NCBI GenBank assembly: GCA_000729835.1
Contig: JFHB01000017.1
Location: 62,001-126,000, forward strand
DNA: 64,000 bases
Source of the DNA: Atkinsonella hypoxylon
Taxonomy: Eukaryota > Ascomycota > Sordariomycetes > Hypocreales > Clavicipitaceae
Direction: 5' to 3'
Shown here in pieces: positions 11,784 through 24,080 of the stretch (the first letter of the stretch is position 1; each line of letters begins with the position of its first letter). The position numbers and the translations under genes were made by a program. Below the pieces are notes generated by a model. It saw nothing but the letters and a program-made list of their open reading frames with translations. It had not been told where the DNA came from and ran no database searches.

Positions 11784-11943
11784 GCCATCACTAGCCAGAA
11801 ACCAGCAAAACATCATCCAAGAAGGGACATTTCACTTTCAGCCTCATTCCCACCTTGAGGTCTGGTCTCCGAGAAAGTGCTCGACAAGGACGGGACGGAG
11901 GACAATCGACAGCCGTTTTCTTTCCATGTGAGACTTGCGAACA
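10763..11943. other. gene-free region with AT-rich and simple-sequence DNA
   Basis: Contains a C-rich stretch after the kinase stop, an AGGTACCTGCCTACC-type motif near 10990, AT-rich DNA with loosely repeated CTCTCTATA units (11280-11370), and GTTGCA hexamer repeats near 11320 and 11637. No ORF with recognisable homology was found. Confidence 0.6.
11735..11779 (+). repeat. A45 homopolymer
   Basis: Forty-five consecutive A residues about 165 bp upstream of the oxidoreductase start. No retroposed sequence precedes it, so it looks like a nucleosome-excluding or slippage-prone poly(dA) tract and not a retroposon tail. Its length may not be exact in an assembly. Confidence 0.85.
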
Positions 11944-13300
11944 ATGGCCTTCGCACCATATCTCCCTCGCTTCCTTGCAGGCGGGTCAGACGACAAGGAG
12001 TCGAGCGCAATGCTGCCCGACAAGATGAGGCAATGGACTACAGCCCTGGATGGCATCGATAAGCTCCAGATGGACGAAGTGGATGTGCCACGGCCCGGCG
12101 ACGGAGAGGTTCTGGTCAAGATACACGCAGTGAGCCTGAATTACCGAGACAACAAAGGTAAAACCCCGTCCACCATGGTTTTTTTCCCCATTGCCACCGC
12201 TAACAAACGAGAGCCCAGTCTGCAACGGCCAGTATGACCACCACGCCAGCGTCCAGCAAAAAGAGCGCATCGTCCCATGCTCCGACATGTGCGGGAGCGT
12301 CATAGAGAGCAAGTCCCCCCTCCTGAAACCAGGCGCCCGCGTCATGTCCATCTTCCTCCAAAGCCACCTCCACGGACCCGTCAAGGAGGAAGACCTAGCC
12401 AGCGGCCTCGGCCTCCCACTGCCCGGCGTGCTGACGGAATACCGCGTCTTCCCCGCCTGCTCCCTCGTCCCAGCGCCCCCGTACCTGACGGCCGAGGAAG
12501 CAAGCTGCCTGCCCATCGCCGGCGTAACAGCCTGGAGCGGCCTCAACTGGACGAGGCCGCTAGGGCACCACGTCGGCACGCAAGACGGCACGCAAGACGG
12601 CACGCAAGACGGCACGCAAGACGGCACGCAAGACGGCACGCAAGACGGCACGCAAGACGGCACGCAAGACGGCACGCAAGACGGCACGCAAGACGGCACG
12701 GGCTCCCAGTTCGTCCTCCTCCAGGGCACAGGCGCCGTGGCCATCGCCGGCCTCCAGATCGCCCACGCAGCAGGCTACAAGACCATCATCACGTCCTCGT
12801 CCGACGACAAGCTCCGGCGCGCGCGGGATCTCAAGGCAGACCACGGCATCAACTACAAGACATACTGGGAATGGCAGGAGCCCGTCATGAAGGCCACGGG
12901 CGGTCGCGGCGCAGACATCATCTTCGAAATGGGCGGCGCGCGCACCCTGCGCAAGAGCTTCGACAGCGTCGCCTTTGGCGGCGTCATCAGCTGCATCGGC
13001 TATCTGTCCGGCAAGACGGAGGAGCCGGAGGACGGGAGCGGCAGCGGCGACGGCGGTAAGGCACCTGCGTTGCATAGGCTCAATGTCAATGTGCTGGCGC
13101 TGCGTCGATGCGTCACCCTGCGCGGCATTCTCGGCGGCGGCAAGGATCGGTTCGAGGAGATGCTGGGCTTTTACACGGAGAAGCAGATTCGGCCTGTGGT
13201 CAGCAAGGTGTTTGACTTTGCGCAGGCCAGGGATGCGATGGGCTATTTGGCTGACGGGAAGCATTTTGGAAAGGTAGTCATCAAGGTTAGCGAGAAATAA
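11944..13300 (+). CDS. MDR-family NAD(P)-dependent alcohol dehydrogenase / quinone oxidoreductase-like
   Basis: Two exons, 11944-12157 and 12219-13300, with a 61-bp GT-AG intron containing CTAAC. The splice joins SLNYRDNK to VCNGQY, a continuous GroES-like MDR segment. The Rossmann part contains QGTGAVAIAGLQ and SSSDDKL, followed by GRGADIIFEMGG; the C-terminus (IRPVVSKVFDF, HFGKVVIKV) is typical of the zinc-lacking MDR7-like group. It probably reduces or oxidises small carbonyl compounds in the cytosol; the substrate cannot be told. The start is uncertain: ATGs at 11944, 12010 and 12025 are all in frame, and homologues often begin near the MRQW at 12025. The odd feature is ten tandem GTQD units between the catalytic and cofactor-binding halves, just before the Rossmann motif. 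Confidence 0.85.
12575..12694 (+). repeat. in-frame minisatellite, 10 x 12 bp
   Basis: Ten perfect copies of GGCACGCAAGAC, followed by a half unit. The repeat encodes (Gly-Thr-Gln-Asp)10 in the oxidoreductase gene and keeps its frame. Perfect identity points to recent expansion by slippage or unequal crossing-over. Confidence 0.97.
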
Positions 13301-14831
13301 GAAAAACGAGGCGAAACCTATACACATGCATCCCCCTTCCGTTTCCGGAAATCATACTGCATTTTGATTTTGAATAGATTGTATAAGCTACGTGCAACCC
13401 CCTAATATGGGTATCTTGCTGTTTCTTTCCTAAGCAAGAGTATGGTAGTCATTCTAGTAGCTCGTCTTGCACTTATAAGCCATGGCATCCGGACCACGAG
13501 CACGCTCGACATGAAGTACTATTGGCTTTCTAAATCTCAGCTTGTTCCGCTACATCGCTTGTAACCCCGTTCAACAACGTGTCTGTCGTGGACAGCTTCC
13601 CAAACAAAGACCCATCTCGAATGCATCCACCCTGCCAGCCTTTCCATCCCCAATCTACTCGTCACCATATGTCTTTCCAACTGGAGCCGCCGTTTATTCT
13701 TCCTACCCTCCGTCCATAATTGAAGGAAAAAAAAAAAAAAAAAAAACCCCAAGTCCTGCTGAGATCGGGGCTCACCGTCCACTAGTCACCTCCTCCATCC
13801 ATCATTTGCACAACACACTGGTTCAAAGATACAGGAGTTGTCCAGCAATGCAGCCTCCAACGCCACCATGCGCTCAGCAAGCATAATACATGTGCCTCTC
13901 ACTTAGGCAAGTCTAGGTCCCAAACATGCGGCGAGATGTAAGACAGCCACTCGGCCTCGAACATTGATTAGGCCGAATGGGTAACCGAGCCAGTTCTGCA
14001 GAAATTAATGGAAGGGAAAAAAAAAAATCAAGACAACAATAACAAACGACATGTTTCAACTTGATAAGTAACCACCAAAAACAAACTTTTTTTCCTCTTA
14101 TTTTCTCCTCATAATGCGATTTTTTTTTTCTTGCTCCTTGTTTCCATGAATCCTCCACTTCGTCGCATCAGCGCGCAGTCTGCGAACAATCACGTCGAGG
14201 CATCTCAAGCCGCAACGGAAGGCGCGGAGGCTCGAACAAGCCTTGACCATATTGTCCATGGTCAGCTGCAATCTGGACGGCAGACAGGGTATTATGCTGG
14301 GTATAGTGCGCTCGTGCTCGTCGCCGATGCAAACTCTCCCGAATGCTGACACGCTGGACAGCGATCGCGTAGAGAAGCCGGCGCAGCTGTCTAGACGTGG
14401 AAGTCGTTAAATGTCATAATCGTCAAAGAAGGGATCAAACTTATTCGTAGATCTTGTCTGGAAATGGTGCTTCAAGTTGAAGGTGGAAGCCGGTCGTCAT
14501 GCCTTATAATGGTCGCCCATATATTGAAATATGCTGTATCCGGGTCCGCTATCCCATACTCTTATCGGCGTATTGACATTATCATCAATGTTGGCATGTG
14601 CAACCGGAAAGAAATCCCAATTGCCCCTGCCAACAGTTTTCATCAAAAATTTGAGGTGATAGAATGTATGTGCTACTATCAAAAAGAAATTGCGTGTCAT
14701 ACCCGAAAAACCGGAACGCAAATACCAATATTACAAGCATCGTTAACTGAAATAACCGGAAGATCGGCCGGATTTTGTTCGCATCGTATCGCAATGGAGT
14801 TTTGTGAGCAACTCTCGGCGAGTGGTAGAAG
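13301..14831. other. gene-free region between convergent genes
   Basis: The 3' flanks of the oxidoreductase (plus strand) and the PIN4-like gene (minus strand) meet here. There are A-tracts at about 13728-13746, 14018-14028 and 14120-14130. Short ORFs present have no recognisable domains or codon coherence. Confidence 0.55.
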
Positions 14832-16875
14832 TTAATGATATCGGGAACTATTACCCACGTTGGTAGTGACGCGAGCGCCATTGTCTGACGAGTCTGAGAG
14901 TTGCACGATATCAGCATGTGTCGTTGTTACATGAATCTGATTTAGCTTTTGACATACCGCTACCACGCTGCATATGGCCGTTGGCTCGTCCCCGACCAGC
15001 AAATCCAGCCGGAGATTCCCACTCCGGTCCACGGGGCTGCCTTTCCGGCACGCCTTGCTTACTTGTACTAGCACCTGGTCGCTGGCTACCAATAGCTCCA
15101 GGGGCGTTCCTACCCTGCGATTGTAAAGGATTAGAATCGAACGGACTAAGAGTCAGTCCACTTAGTCCAGCAATGAGACCATCCCCCTTGGGCCCGGGAG
15201 TGCCTGGATTCCCTGTGTGTCCTGCTTGGCCCACGTTGCCGATATAATCACCGAAGCGAGCAGTCGAGCCAGGACCCATATTGTTCATGCCAGAGCTGGG
15301 GCCGAGATAGCTTGATGACGCTTGTGAAGGGCTTGGCGTAAAAGATCGAAGATCTGCGAAGCTCTTCGCAGCCCTCAGGTTGTTGGGCAGACCACTACCA
15401 TCGGGACTGCCGGGGAGCTCCAGCATTGGGCCGTGGCGTCCTAGCACATGGGAGTAATTGTTCCCAGCGGCTCGAGACTCTCGATCGGCGGCGAAGTCAA
15501 AAGTGGCCGCGCGACTCAAACCACGCTTATGTGCATCCAAGCTGTTGGCCGGCGCATTCTGAACATTGGCGGTGGGTGAAGGCTGTTGTCGTTTCAATAC
15601 GGTTAACTGGCGGGAATCGGCTTCGCCAATGGACTGATGCTCTAAACCCATATGATGGGCCAGGATGTGGATCGATCGACGGTGTTCGGGGCTAATGCCA
15701 GGAGGGAAGACCAGAATCTCGCGGCTATCATCTCGCTTGAACATTACGAGTTCGGTATAGAACTCTAAACTCTGAGGATCGTTCAAGTCCACATCACCTA
15801 AGACACATATCAGCTCGGCTGGACAAAAAAAAGGCAACTCAATATACGTATTTGAAGAGGGGATGAATCGTACCCAAGTGAGAAGAAGCAACGCGCTGTT
15901 GGGTTTGCGACATACTGCCCAAGGACTGGATGGAGCTTTGCTGGTGCAACATTGGCGCTCGGTGCTGCTCTTCAAGCTGGCCGCGTCTTTCACGCTTTTC
16001 ACGTTCAATTCGCTCTCTTTCAGCTTCTGGCAGCATCTTCTTATACTCAACCCTGAGTTTTCGGCCATGGACATCCATGCCATTCATGGCCTCGATGACA
16101 ACTCTGGTGTCTTCAGCCGATTGAAAGTTTGCAAAGGCGAGGCCCCTGAACACACCATTATCAAAGTGATAATTGAACGCATAGGGCTGAGGAAGATTCA
16201 TGTCTAGCATGATGGAGGCCAGAGTCTCCTTACGGACCGCAAACGGTATATTTTTAATTACGATGGCTGTAGGTATCAACTGGTCGCCGTCTGAAGCCGT
16301 TGATCGAAGATCCGGAGAGGTGTGGGATTGGCCATGGTCGACTCGTAGTCCACCATTGTGTATCTGTCCACCTCCGAGTCCGGCTGGAAATGGCTGAAGG
16401 CCAGGATTAGCCATACCCATACCACCCTGGTCTGTCCAATTCTAGATAATTAGTTAGTCAGTCTTTCATGTCTGAATGTGGGAGTCGCCTCTAGGTTCGA
16501 ACGACATACTTGAGGCAACGCAGCTCGTCGATTCACGCTCCGTTGACGGCCGGGGCCGTTGACGGCACCATTCACTGTGGCAACACCGGCTGAGTTGTAG
16601 GTCCATGACTGCCCATTGTCCAGCATATATCCGGTTGGCATACCGCCGGGTCCGCCCATACTATCCATGGCTCTTGGATTGTAGCCGCCACTGATTCTGT
16701 CCGAAGGATACAAAGCAGAAGACCCTAGATGGACATCGAACGGCCGTTGGGACTGGCGGGGTAGAGTGAGGCCGGATGAAAAGCCTCCCATGAAATTTTG
16801 TCTCGATGATGTCGGCGAGCGACCTGCAGTGGTCGTGTAGTCGAGATAGCCCATGTCATGAGGCTGTTGGCTCAT
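14832..16875 (-). CDS. PIN4: PIN4-like RNA-binding protein (RRM + R3H)
   Basis: Four exons on the minus strand: 16510-16875, 15874-16441, 14958-15797 and 14832-14893, with introns of 68, 76 and 64 bp; the splices keep frame and give 611 residues. The N-terminus is Gly/Ser/Asn-rich. An RRM at about 179-257 includes IVIKNIPFAV (RNP2) and RGLAFANF (RNP1). A charged helix KKMLPEAERERIEREKRE follows, then an R3H domain at about 313-372 containing FPPGISPEHRRSIHILAHHMG. This order is that of yeast PIN4 and fission yeast cip1/cip2, cytoplasmic post-transcriptional regulators linked to stress and cell-cycle mRNAs. The start is MSQQPHDMGY; an upstream in-frame ATG at 16989 adds 38 residues of unconserved appearance. 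The last exon was chosen because GSD-SSDNG restores a typical Ser/Asn tail. Confidence 0.88.
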
Positions 16876-18490
16876 GTTGGCGAGCTGCGCCCAGCAACGT
16901 TGGGCAAGAACTGACGCCACAGGTTCAGACACGACTAGACTCTTGGGTTGTTGATCAGACAGGTCAGAGATCAGGGCGCGGCGAAGCAAGCAGAACCGTG
17001 TGCACGAGGTCAGGAGATCGGGATGTAAAGGTGTTCAATCGGAAAAGTGTCTATCAACTATCGTGACACCATCAACGGGATCGTGCGTAGTCTTGTCGTC
17101 AGAGGCGTAATAGCTTCTAGTCGTAACAGCGTGGGGGGGGCGTAAAAGAATAGCGGCTAGCAGGAATGAATGAAGTAAGAAAGCAACAAAGTATTAGACT
17201 CCAATCTCATATCCAAACATCAAGAGAAGAATGTTTGAGGCGAACGGCCGTGCCAGACACAACACAACAATAGTGACTGAGGCACAAAGTCAAAGCTTCG
17301 GGGGAGCGGCGGTGGAGTTAGGGTCTGGTTGGTTGTAACTTTAGAGACTTCAGCTGACAAGGACAATGCAACCGAGTGGAAGTGGAAGGACAAGGAACCC
17401 CCGCGGGCAAGCTAGGCGTCGGATTAACAACTGGTCGTCGAGGAGAGAGGGAGAGGCGTCGAATTGATAGATAGGTGGCGTAGCAGCGTGCCCTTGGTGA
17501 CCAGGGAAAGCTGCCAATGACCAAGCGTTCAGGGAGAAGAATGCTCAAGGTGTCACAGCTGCCGGTCAAGGCTCGTGCTCATCCGTCCGTCGTAAGGGGT
17601 GGGAGCAGGACACACAACAAGGACAATGTGCAGATGGACGCACACGGCGACGCAAGAGGAAGGGGCGTAAAAGGGCGCAAAGGGATGATGAGGGGATTGC
17701 AAGCCGTCAGTCGTCAGTCACTCGTGGTCCTCCAGGAGAGGGTTGGGGGAGAGGCACACAATTAAAGACCGTCCCTTGTGATGAAATAAAAAAATCCTGA
17801 AGTGGACGGGGGGGGGGCAATGGGGCCAGCCATGGAGGGTCATGGAGGGAGGCGGTCCATGGTAAGTGGTAGTAGTGGTCTGGTAGTCTGGTAGTACCAC
17901 CACTGGGCACAGGGCCAATCCTGATTAGACTGGGCGCATTTGAACCCATGGTTGACTAAAACTAGCAGCAGCACTTTTCAGAGGGGGGAACTGCGATGGA
18001 GGATGGAGTCAGGGGGGGCTCCACTAGCGTGCCGTGCGAGGCAGCATAACATATTCCGTATTCCGTACATGTAGCTTCAATGTTCTCGTGCTTGCTTCGT
18101 CGTCCAGGAGAGAGAGAGCACTTGAGAGTTAAATAGACTAGAATCAATTGGTCCATCTTGCACACTCCCGTGCCACAGATGGATAATGGTCGGTGTAGCC
18201 TAGATTCAATCGAACAGCAGCGTCCAGACTCTGAATCGCTATCGCTTCGAGTCTTCTTCTGCTTGTTGACTGCCATTGCTTTTTGTGCCGCGATTCCTCG
18301 TTTTAATATTGCGCCTCGTGCTCCTCGTAATACTTACTCCCCCTGTTAACAGCACATGAGCCCTTCCGATGCTGCCTCACACAATGATACCGTCCAAACC
18401 GGAAACTTGACTGGCTGCGTGGGTTAGCCACACTGTGCGCGCCCCTCTCGCGCTTCCCTGTAGGACGATTTCGGTCAACCAAGGTCTGGG

Positions 18491-18526
18491 CCAATGGGTG
18501 CGCCAATGGGTGCGCCAATGGGTGCG
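18491..18526 (+). repeat. 3 x 12 bp tandem repeat
   Basis: Three exact copies of CCAATGGGTGCG followed by CCAA, in non-coding DNA. Each unit contains a CCAAT box-like core; whether that matters is unknown. Confidence 0.9.
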
Positions 18527-21500
18527 CCAAGGTAGCTCGCTACTGCATTTCAGCCGCATAGATACATGCAGCCGAGCTTCGCACCTAGGGCTACTGTAAG
18601 GTGCCGCTCTACTGGGCCGCTAGCGGGGCAGCTTGCATTGCTTAAGAAACCAGAGCTCCCCGTTGGTGGACTCCTGCATCATCACTTGACAGACTGTGGA
18701 TGCAACCAGCTGCACCGAACCCGCCAGATCTGGCATCCTGTTCCAATCGTGTCAACGCATAAAGACCTGAGGTCTGTGTCACTAGCGATATCCTCGTCGC
18801 TGCGTCTCGATGTATGGGAGAGAGAGCGATCTCGTCGTCTCAATTCGCTACTTGAGGTGACACGGCGGCCATCCACCATGGTGATGTCTGGTTGACGGAA
18901 ATGCCAGAATGCCAGAGTTTCTCTACTACGAACCCGAACGGGTCCAGCCGTCGCCTCGACCAGACGCTGGTCGCTAGTCGCTTTGACACACGACTGACTG
19001 GCTGTGACATCGAGACTTGAACAATGGCGTCAATCAATCTCGCCAGTTACGCCGCGCGGATCCATTTGCTCGTCAATCAACATGAAATAACCTCGTTCGC
19101 TGGCCAGTCTACAAAATTCAATACGGTAACTAGGTAGGTACTTAAAAATTACTGCAGCCTCACTTGGGTGTAACAACGAAATCCTGAACTACTGACTATG
19201 CAATGCGAGTGCAAGCTCAATTTCAACTCCATCCCTTGCTTCAACGAAGACACTACCTTCATCAAAAGCATGCTTGTATTAACATGCGACTTATGAGTAA
19301 CTAGGAGGTGCTTTTTGGACGAAAACTTGGGCCAACCCCTGTCGCTCATTTCGTGGCAACCAGCCACCTGCAGGCTGGTTGTCCCTAGCAGTTCTGTATC
19401 AAACGTGGGCCATCAATTAGGACAAGGTTTGTCAAGTCCGCAATTCCCACTGAGCTTATAACATACTTAACGTGATTCACGTAGCCTGTAACAAGAAGTC
19501 AATCATACCGGGTTCCGAGAACTGGCATGAAAGGGCAACAGGAGATTGTATCACCATCGAGATTCCCCATCGGTCTATCTATGTTGGCAATGTCTTAACT
19601 CCGAAGATGAGGAAATCATTATTCCAAAGCCGTGCCCCCTCGCGACTTCTCTTGTTATCGAGATAGACGTCTTGCGGCATGTCGAATCATTTAACTCTGA
19701 TGCAAGCGTCCGCAACACTGACTGGCTTACGAAATGACCAGACATTGCTGCCATACTGCAGGACTCCTATTATTACATTTGCTTGTCAGGAGCGGGACAG
19801 GAAACAATCGGCTAATTTGAGGGGTCCAAACTAATAGATTAACCTTGAGATGCGATGGATGCCGAAGCGGCTATGCCACTGCGGGCCGAGCGACTTCATG
19901 CCAAAACATATTGGATGCTTTCTCATACGACTACTGGGACGCGAACTTGTGCTTCATCCTGATTCGCCTTTGAACGCATAATCGCACCGATGCTCTACCA
20001 GGACTAGGTTGCAGAGCTATCCCGGTTGCCTGCAGTTCAGGCTCAGACAGCATGTCATCGCCCCAGCCTTACTTGGTACCACGGCTCTCCACGGCTCTCC
20101 ACGGAGTGTCATTTCTGCGTTACCTCTAGCGGCTCTGCCCTCCAAACTCTCCATGAGAAGCTACGCCGCAGATTGTCATTCAACTTACCGACAACAGTGT
20201 GGATCGCCATGAAATTGGGGAAGGGGTGATGGAAAGCTCCAGGGTTTGCGCAACAAGGGGGAAGGCTGCTCATTGCCGAACCGGAGTCGTGGTCCGGGCA
20301 GGGGGTACCGAACCCACCGTCACGCGGACCCCTTTTTTCAAGCCCTGTCGTCCACACACATAGTCCGTATCATATCATATTACCAGACAGCACTAGTGAC
20401 TTGTGCATGATAACTAACATTGAACGCACAATGCATAATGGCATGTGTACATCCATATGGGTATGTACAAGGCAACTTGTTCTCCGTCCGACCTGCACAT
20501 TCGGCGACCGTTTCGAGTGGCAGAAGGCTATATATATGGGCCGAGGAAGAAACCTTCTTGTGTGATCGTCCCAAGCCTGGCTGGTTCAACGTCATTGTTC
20601 CACTAGGCAAGTAATGGCTGCTTGATGTTTTTGTAGCTTTGTTGTTGTTTCCCCTGCCCTTACACTTACACACCACCTTCTCGTCGCAAGAGATCATCTG
20701 CTAGACCATCAGCAGACCTGCTTTTTGGTAGGAAGCTGTACACTAACCAATATGCCACCAGGTATCCATCCGTACTCCGTGGTCTCATGTCTGGAAAATG
20801 CGCCTACCGTACGGAGCATAGCCACACACAGCTTAAGGTCACTGCAACGCTAGAACAGGTGACATGCAGACGAGCAATCCGCTCGCTTTGGATTGTGGTT
20901 CGAAACCTTGGCCGTTTCAAAGCATGACATTCACGCGAATAGACCTCGGTAGTCACGTTATTCAGTCACCAGGTCGTATTCTCCATCGCCAATCTCTGAG
21001 CGGCTGCTTCAGATACCTCGTCCTAGCAAAAACTGACTTTTCATATTTCAGCAAACGACATATCTCAGCAGCGCGGTCCATACCAAACCGTGCGTTCGGC
21101 AGCACTCAGCTGAAGTCAACTAAATATTGCCATGTCATTTGCTGGGGGTGCTCTGCAGCTGCCTAATGCATGCCCAAATGCTGTGCATAGTATAACACGC
21201 TGCCCCTGCGATCGGAGCACGGTCGTCGGGCTTGTGCGACGATTGGGTCGGTCGAGAATCCATTCCGAGGCCCCCTGAACAGTGCTACAGTGTCGCATTC
21301 GAGAATTCTTGCAAGAAGTCGATGTGTGTCGGGCGCGGATGATGCTTACATGTGGTGATTGCCTTTTGACAGATGTAACTAATAGCTATTTATGCTGGTT
21401 GGTGTCTCCCACTCCTAGGTTCTCACTTCTGAAGCACGTCGCTATACAACCCCCATGTAAATGTTCAGTCTTGTACGGAGTATTGCTCACTTTGTGCTAT

Positions 21501-21849
21501 TCAACTCGTGGTGTGCAGCATGTTTGAGGGTATTCAATTTCGTTGTTTAATACTCCGTAGCATGCGCCGAACCCCACTTTTTTCTTCTGTCTTGTGCCCG
21601 ATTTTAAAAAAGGGTGACTTGAGATGATCCAGTGGTGATGTCACAACCCATTTCATTCACACACACAAAAAAAAAAGGTGCTCTCTTCTCTCTTCCCAGA
21701 CCATAGTCACGACAATGCTCCAAAATTTCATGCAGAATAGCCGCTGCCCTACTTGGAACCAAGTCAACGCAAACAAGGGCAGCATGAAACAAGCAAAAAA
21801 CCTGCATGTTGGGAAATTACACTGGATCAAATTTCCCTTACCCTGGCAT

Positions 21850-22092
21850 ACGTGCTGGACCAGCTGTTGTCCTTCTCTCAAGGCATCGGAATATGGAAAT
21901 TCGCATAGACGGGGCTCGTCCTCGCCCACCTTCACGGCCACGGTGTAGTTATTCCGTAGTGCAAATAGAGAGGGGGATTCGCTGCCTCGGAACTCAGCTC
22001 CCGATAAAGTGAGATCCTGACCGCATCATCCATGTACTCATAGCCCAATCCTGCGAGCCTGTTGACGAGTAAGAGCTCTCGCACCGAGTTGC
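21850..22092 (-). pseudogene. possible coding relic, unknown function
   Basis: On the minus strand from 22092 an open stretch reads RELLLVNRLAGLGYEYMDD and continues through AVRISLYREL. After a frame change, a second stretch reads YTVAVKVGEDEPRLCEF, then YSDALREGQQLVQHVC. Both look protein-like in composition, but no family was recognised. The upstream side abuts AT-rich DNA, so it may be the 3' part of a gene truncated by an old insertion. Weak evidence. Confidence 0.25.
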
Positions 22093-22109
22093 CTGCACCC
22101 ACTTAAAAG

Positions 22110-22260
22110 AGGTAAGCTTTAGTTAATATAGAACAGCATATATATATATATATATATACTAACTCTACCTAGCTTATATAATATCTAATAATTCTAAAGC
22201 TTCTTTGCTAGCTACCTTAAGTTCATACAGCACTAATAACTACTTAATTTACCAGTGCAT
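22110..22260. repeat. AT-rich island with (TA)n
   Basis: AT-rich DNA with a (TA)n run at about 22138-22159 and words such as TAGCTTATATAATATCTAATAA. The composition resembles RIP-degraded transposon remnants, but no element could be identified. Confidence 0.45.
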
Positions 22261-22933
22261 TAAGGGAAATTCCTTATATTACTAAAATTCACACGACTGT
22301 TCAACACTTGGAAGAAGTCGTGTAAGGTAATACAGTTCCAAAATTATTTTGTTCAATTCGTAGAATCGCTGAGCAGCAAGCGCTACGTTATCCCCCAGTG
22401 CTGCATTGGCCCTCGAAGCACAAGGTTAGTTCAGCCAGCGTGCTACCTTGAGGCTAGGCCTGTGTATATTGAACAGTGGTCTTGTTCATAGTTCTGTTGT
22501 CATATTCCTTCAAGATGAACAAGTATAAAGTCCCGAGGTACATAGTTCCAAAGAACCACGAAGCCAAAAGCATGACTTACCACCACGCCTACCAACAAGT
22601 CAGAACACCACACGATTAACACCACGATGATGCCAAAAGTGCAACGCCTAAACCCAAGTCTGCTCGCCATCGTCAAAGTTCGTAAAACAGCATACGTAAA
22701 AGCAATGTTTCCAGCCAGCACCGGTCTTGCCTATAAGATCACCACCGCTCTCACCTCCAACTCACCTCACAATTCACCTCTCACCCACAATAGCAAAACA
22801 CAAACACAAGCCCTCACAACAAATTGCCCCAATACCTCTCAAGACACGTCCTCCAACCCCAAGCCAAATACATAAAAAAAATGCCCAGACTCGCTCGTCT
22901 TCCTCGCAGCAAATCTCCTCTCTAGCCTCAACC

Positions 22934-23500
22934 ATGACACCAGAAGCACCACCGTCCTCGCCCACGTCCTCACCCTCACAGGTTCGTTCGCCGACCAACA
23001 TCCTCTCCTCCTCACCACCGACCAGTCCGTCACCAGACTACCTTCCGCCCCCGTACCCCCTCCCCTGGGCATGGACATGCCACCGCTGCACAAAACGCTA
23101 CAACATCGCCATCACCCGCCGCTGTCTCGCGTGCGGCCACCACTTCTGTCTCTGGTACATCCGACGCTACAGCAACGCGCAGATCGACGTCCATGATGCG
23201 AACGTCTGCGCCGTCGAGTTCGACTACCAAGGTTGGAAGGCGTGGATGGACTGGCGAAGAGCGGCGGGACATGTGCAGAAACAGGATGCGGGCGCGAGCA
23301 GCTTCGTGCGAGGGGGTGACACCGGCTCAGGCGGCCGTGTGGATGGAAAGGAGGGACGCGAGAGAAAACATGATTGTTCGGTGGATTGCGATTATCCCAG
23401 TCAGTGTTTGCATAAGCGCTATGTCGCTTTGAGGGAACTTGCTGTTGCGGCGGAGGGCGTACAAGTGAGCGAGATCGAAGCCTTGAACGACGAGAAATGA
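22934..23500 (+). CDS. hypothetical cysteine-rich (putative zinc-binding) fungal protein
   Basis: Single exon, 188 residues from the ATG at 22934 (context ACCATGAC); the frame is open upstream to 22727, but that part is Pro/Ser/Thr/His-rich with non-coding character. The N-terminus is Pro/Ser-rich. The core contains CHRCTKRYNIAITRRCLACG followed by HHFC and VCAVEFDYQGWKAWMDWRR, then CSVDCDYPSQC. The pairs CxxC, CxxC(x)HxxC and CxxxC(x)nC suggest a small zinc-binding module. I recognise the pattern as one found in uncharacterised fungal proteins; I cannot give a function. No signal peptide or membrane helix was seen. Confidence 0.7.
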   Translation: MTPEAPPSSPTSSPSQVRSPTNILSSSPPTSPSPDYLPPPYPLPWAWTCHRCTKRYNIAITRRCLACGHHFCLWYIRRYSNAQIDVHDANVCAVEFDYQGWKAWMDWRRAAGHVQKQDAGASSFVRGGDTGSGGRVDGKEGRERKHDCSVDCDYPSQCLHKRYVALRELAVAAEGVQVSEIEALNDEK

Positions 23501-24080
23501 GTTCGAAATGACCTGGAACAACGATTTGACATTGCACAGACTCCTGCTACGAGAGCGGAGAGTCATATAAGCGAACAAAGACAATACTGGTGGGCTTAGG
23601 CCTGGAGAAAGGGAACAGGAGCTACGTGATCTGGCAAATAGTTAGGGCTTGTTGCAATTTGACTGCAGCACGAATGCCACAGCTTACTTGCTTTTGATGA
23701 TTCATTTTACCGGATGCTATATTACTACTTGTACATGAAGCCGTCCAACAGGCATGCCAGGGTTAAAAGCATGGGGTAATGAAATCGAGGGAGTCATCGC
23801 TCACCGAGGCTCGGTCTTGCCTTCCATCGCACGTATCAAAACTCACCATGGCATCGAAGGAGGAAATTCCCCTTACTGCTATAGCAGCATTCCACGAACC
23901 GAGGTACTGCAGGTCTCGACTCCCTTCTTGAATCCGGCGCAAGCACGCGTTATTTAGAACACATAATCATGTTAATCGCAATTTTCCCTTAGCCGTAAAA
24001 CATTAAGAAGCACTCAACATAGAAAACCCAAAACATTCAAAGAATGAACATGAACACCAGTTGACATCCTCTCTAGGAGT

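Larger units (their letters stand above)
16876..22933. other. 6-kb gene-poor region
   Basis: The part next to the PIN4-like gene (to about 17600) could be its long 5' leader and promoter. The rest shows no ORF with recognisable domains. It contains G runs (17136, 17810), a triple 12-bp repeat at 18491, an AGGTAGGTAC motif at 19132, a duplicated CACGGCTCTC word at 20090, a possible coding relic near 21850-22092 and an AT-rich island at 22110-22260. Confidence 0.5.

Noticed and set aside
12560..13327. 255-residue minus-strand frame opposite the oxidoreductase
   Set aside because: Shadow of the GC-rich coding strand; its apparent repeats are the complement of the GTQD minisatellite.
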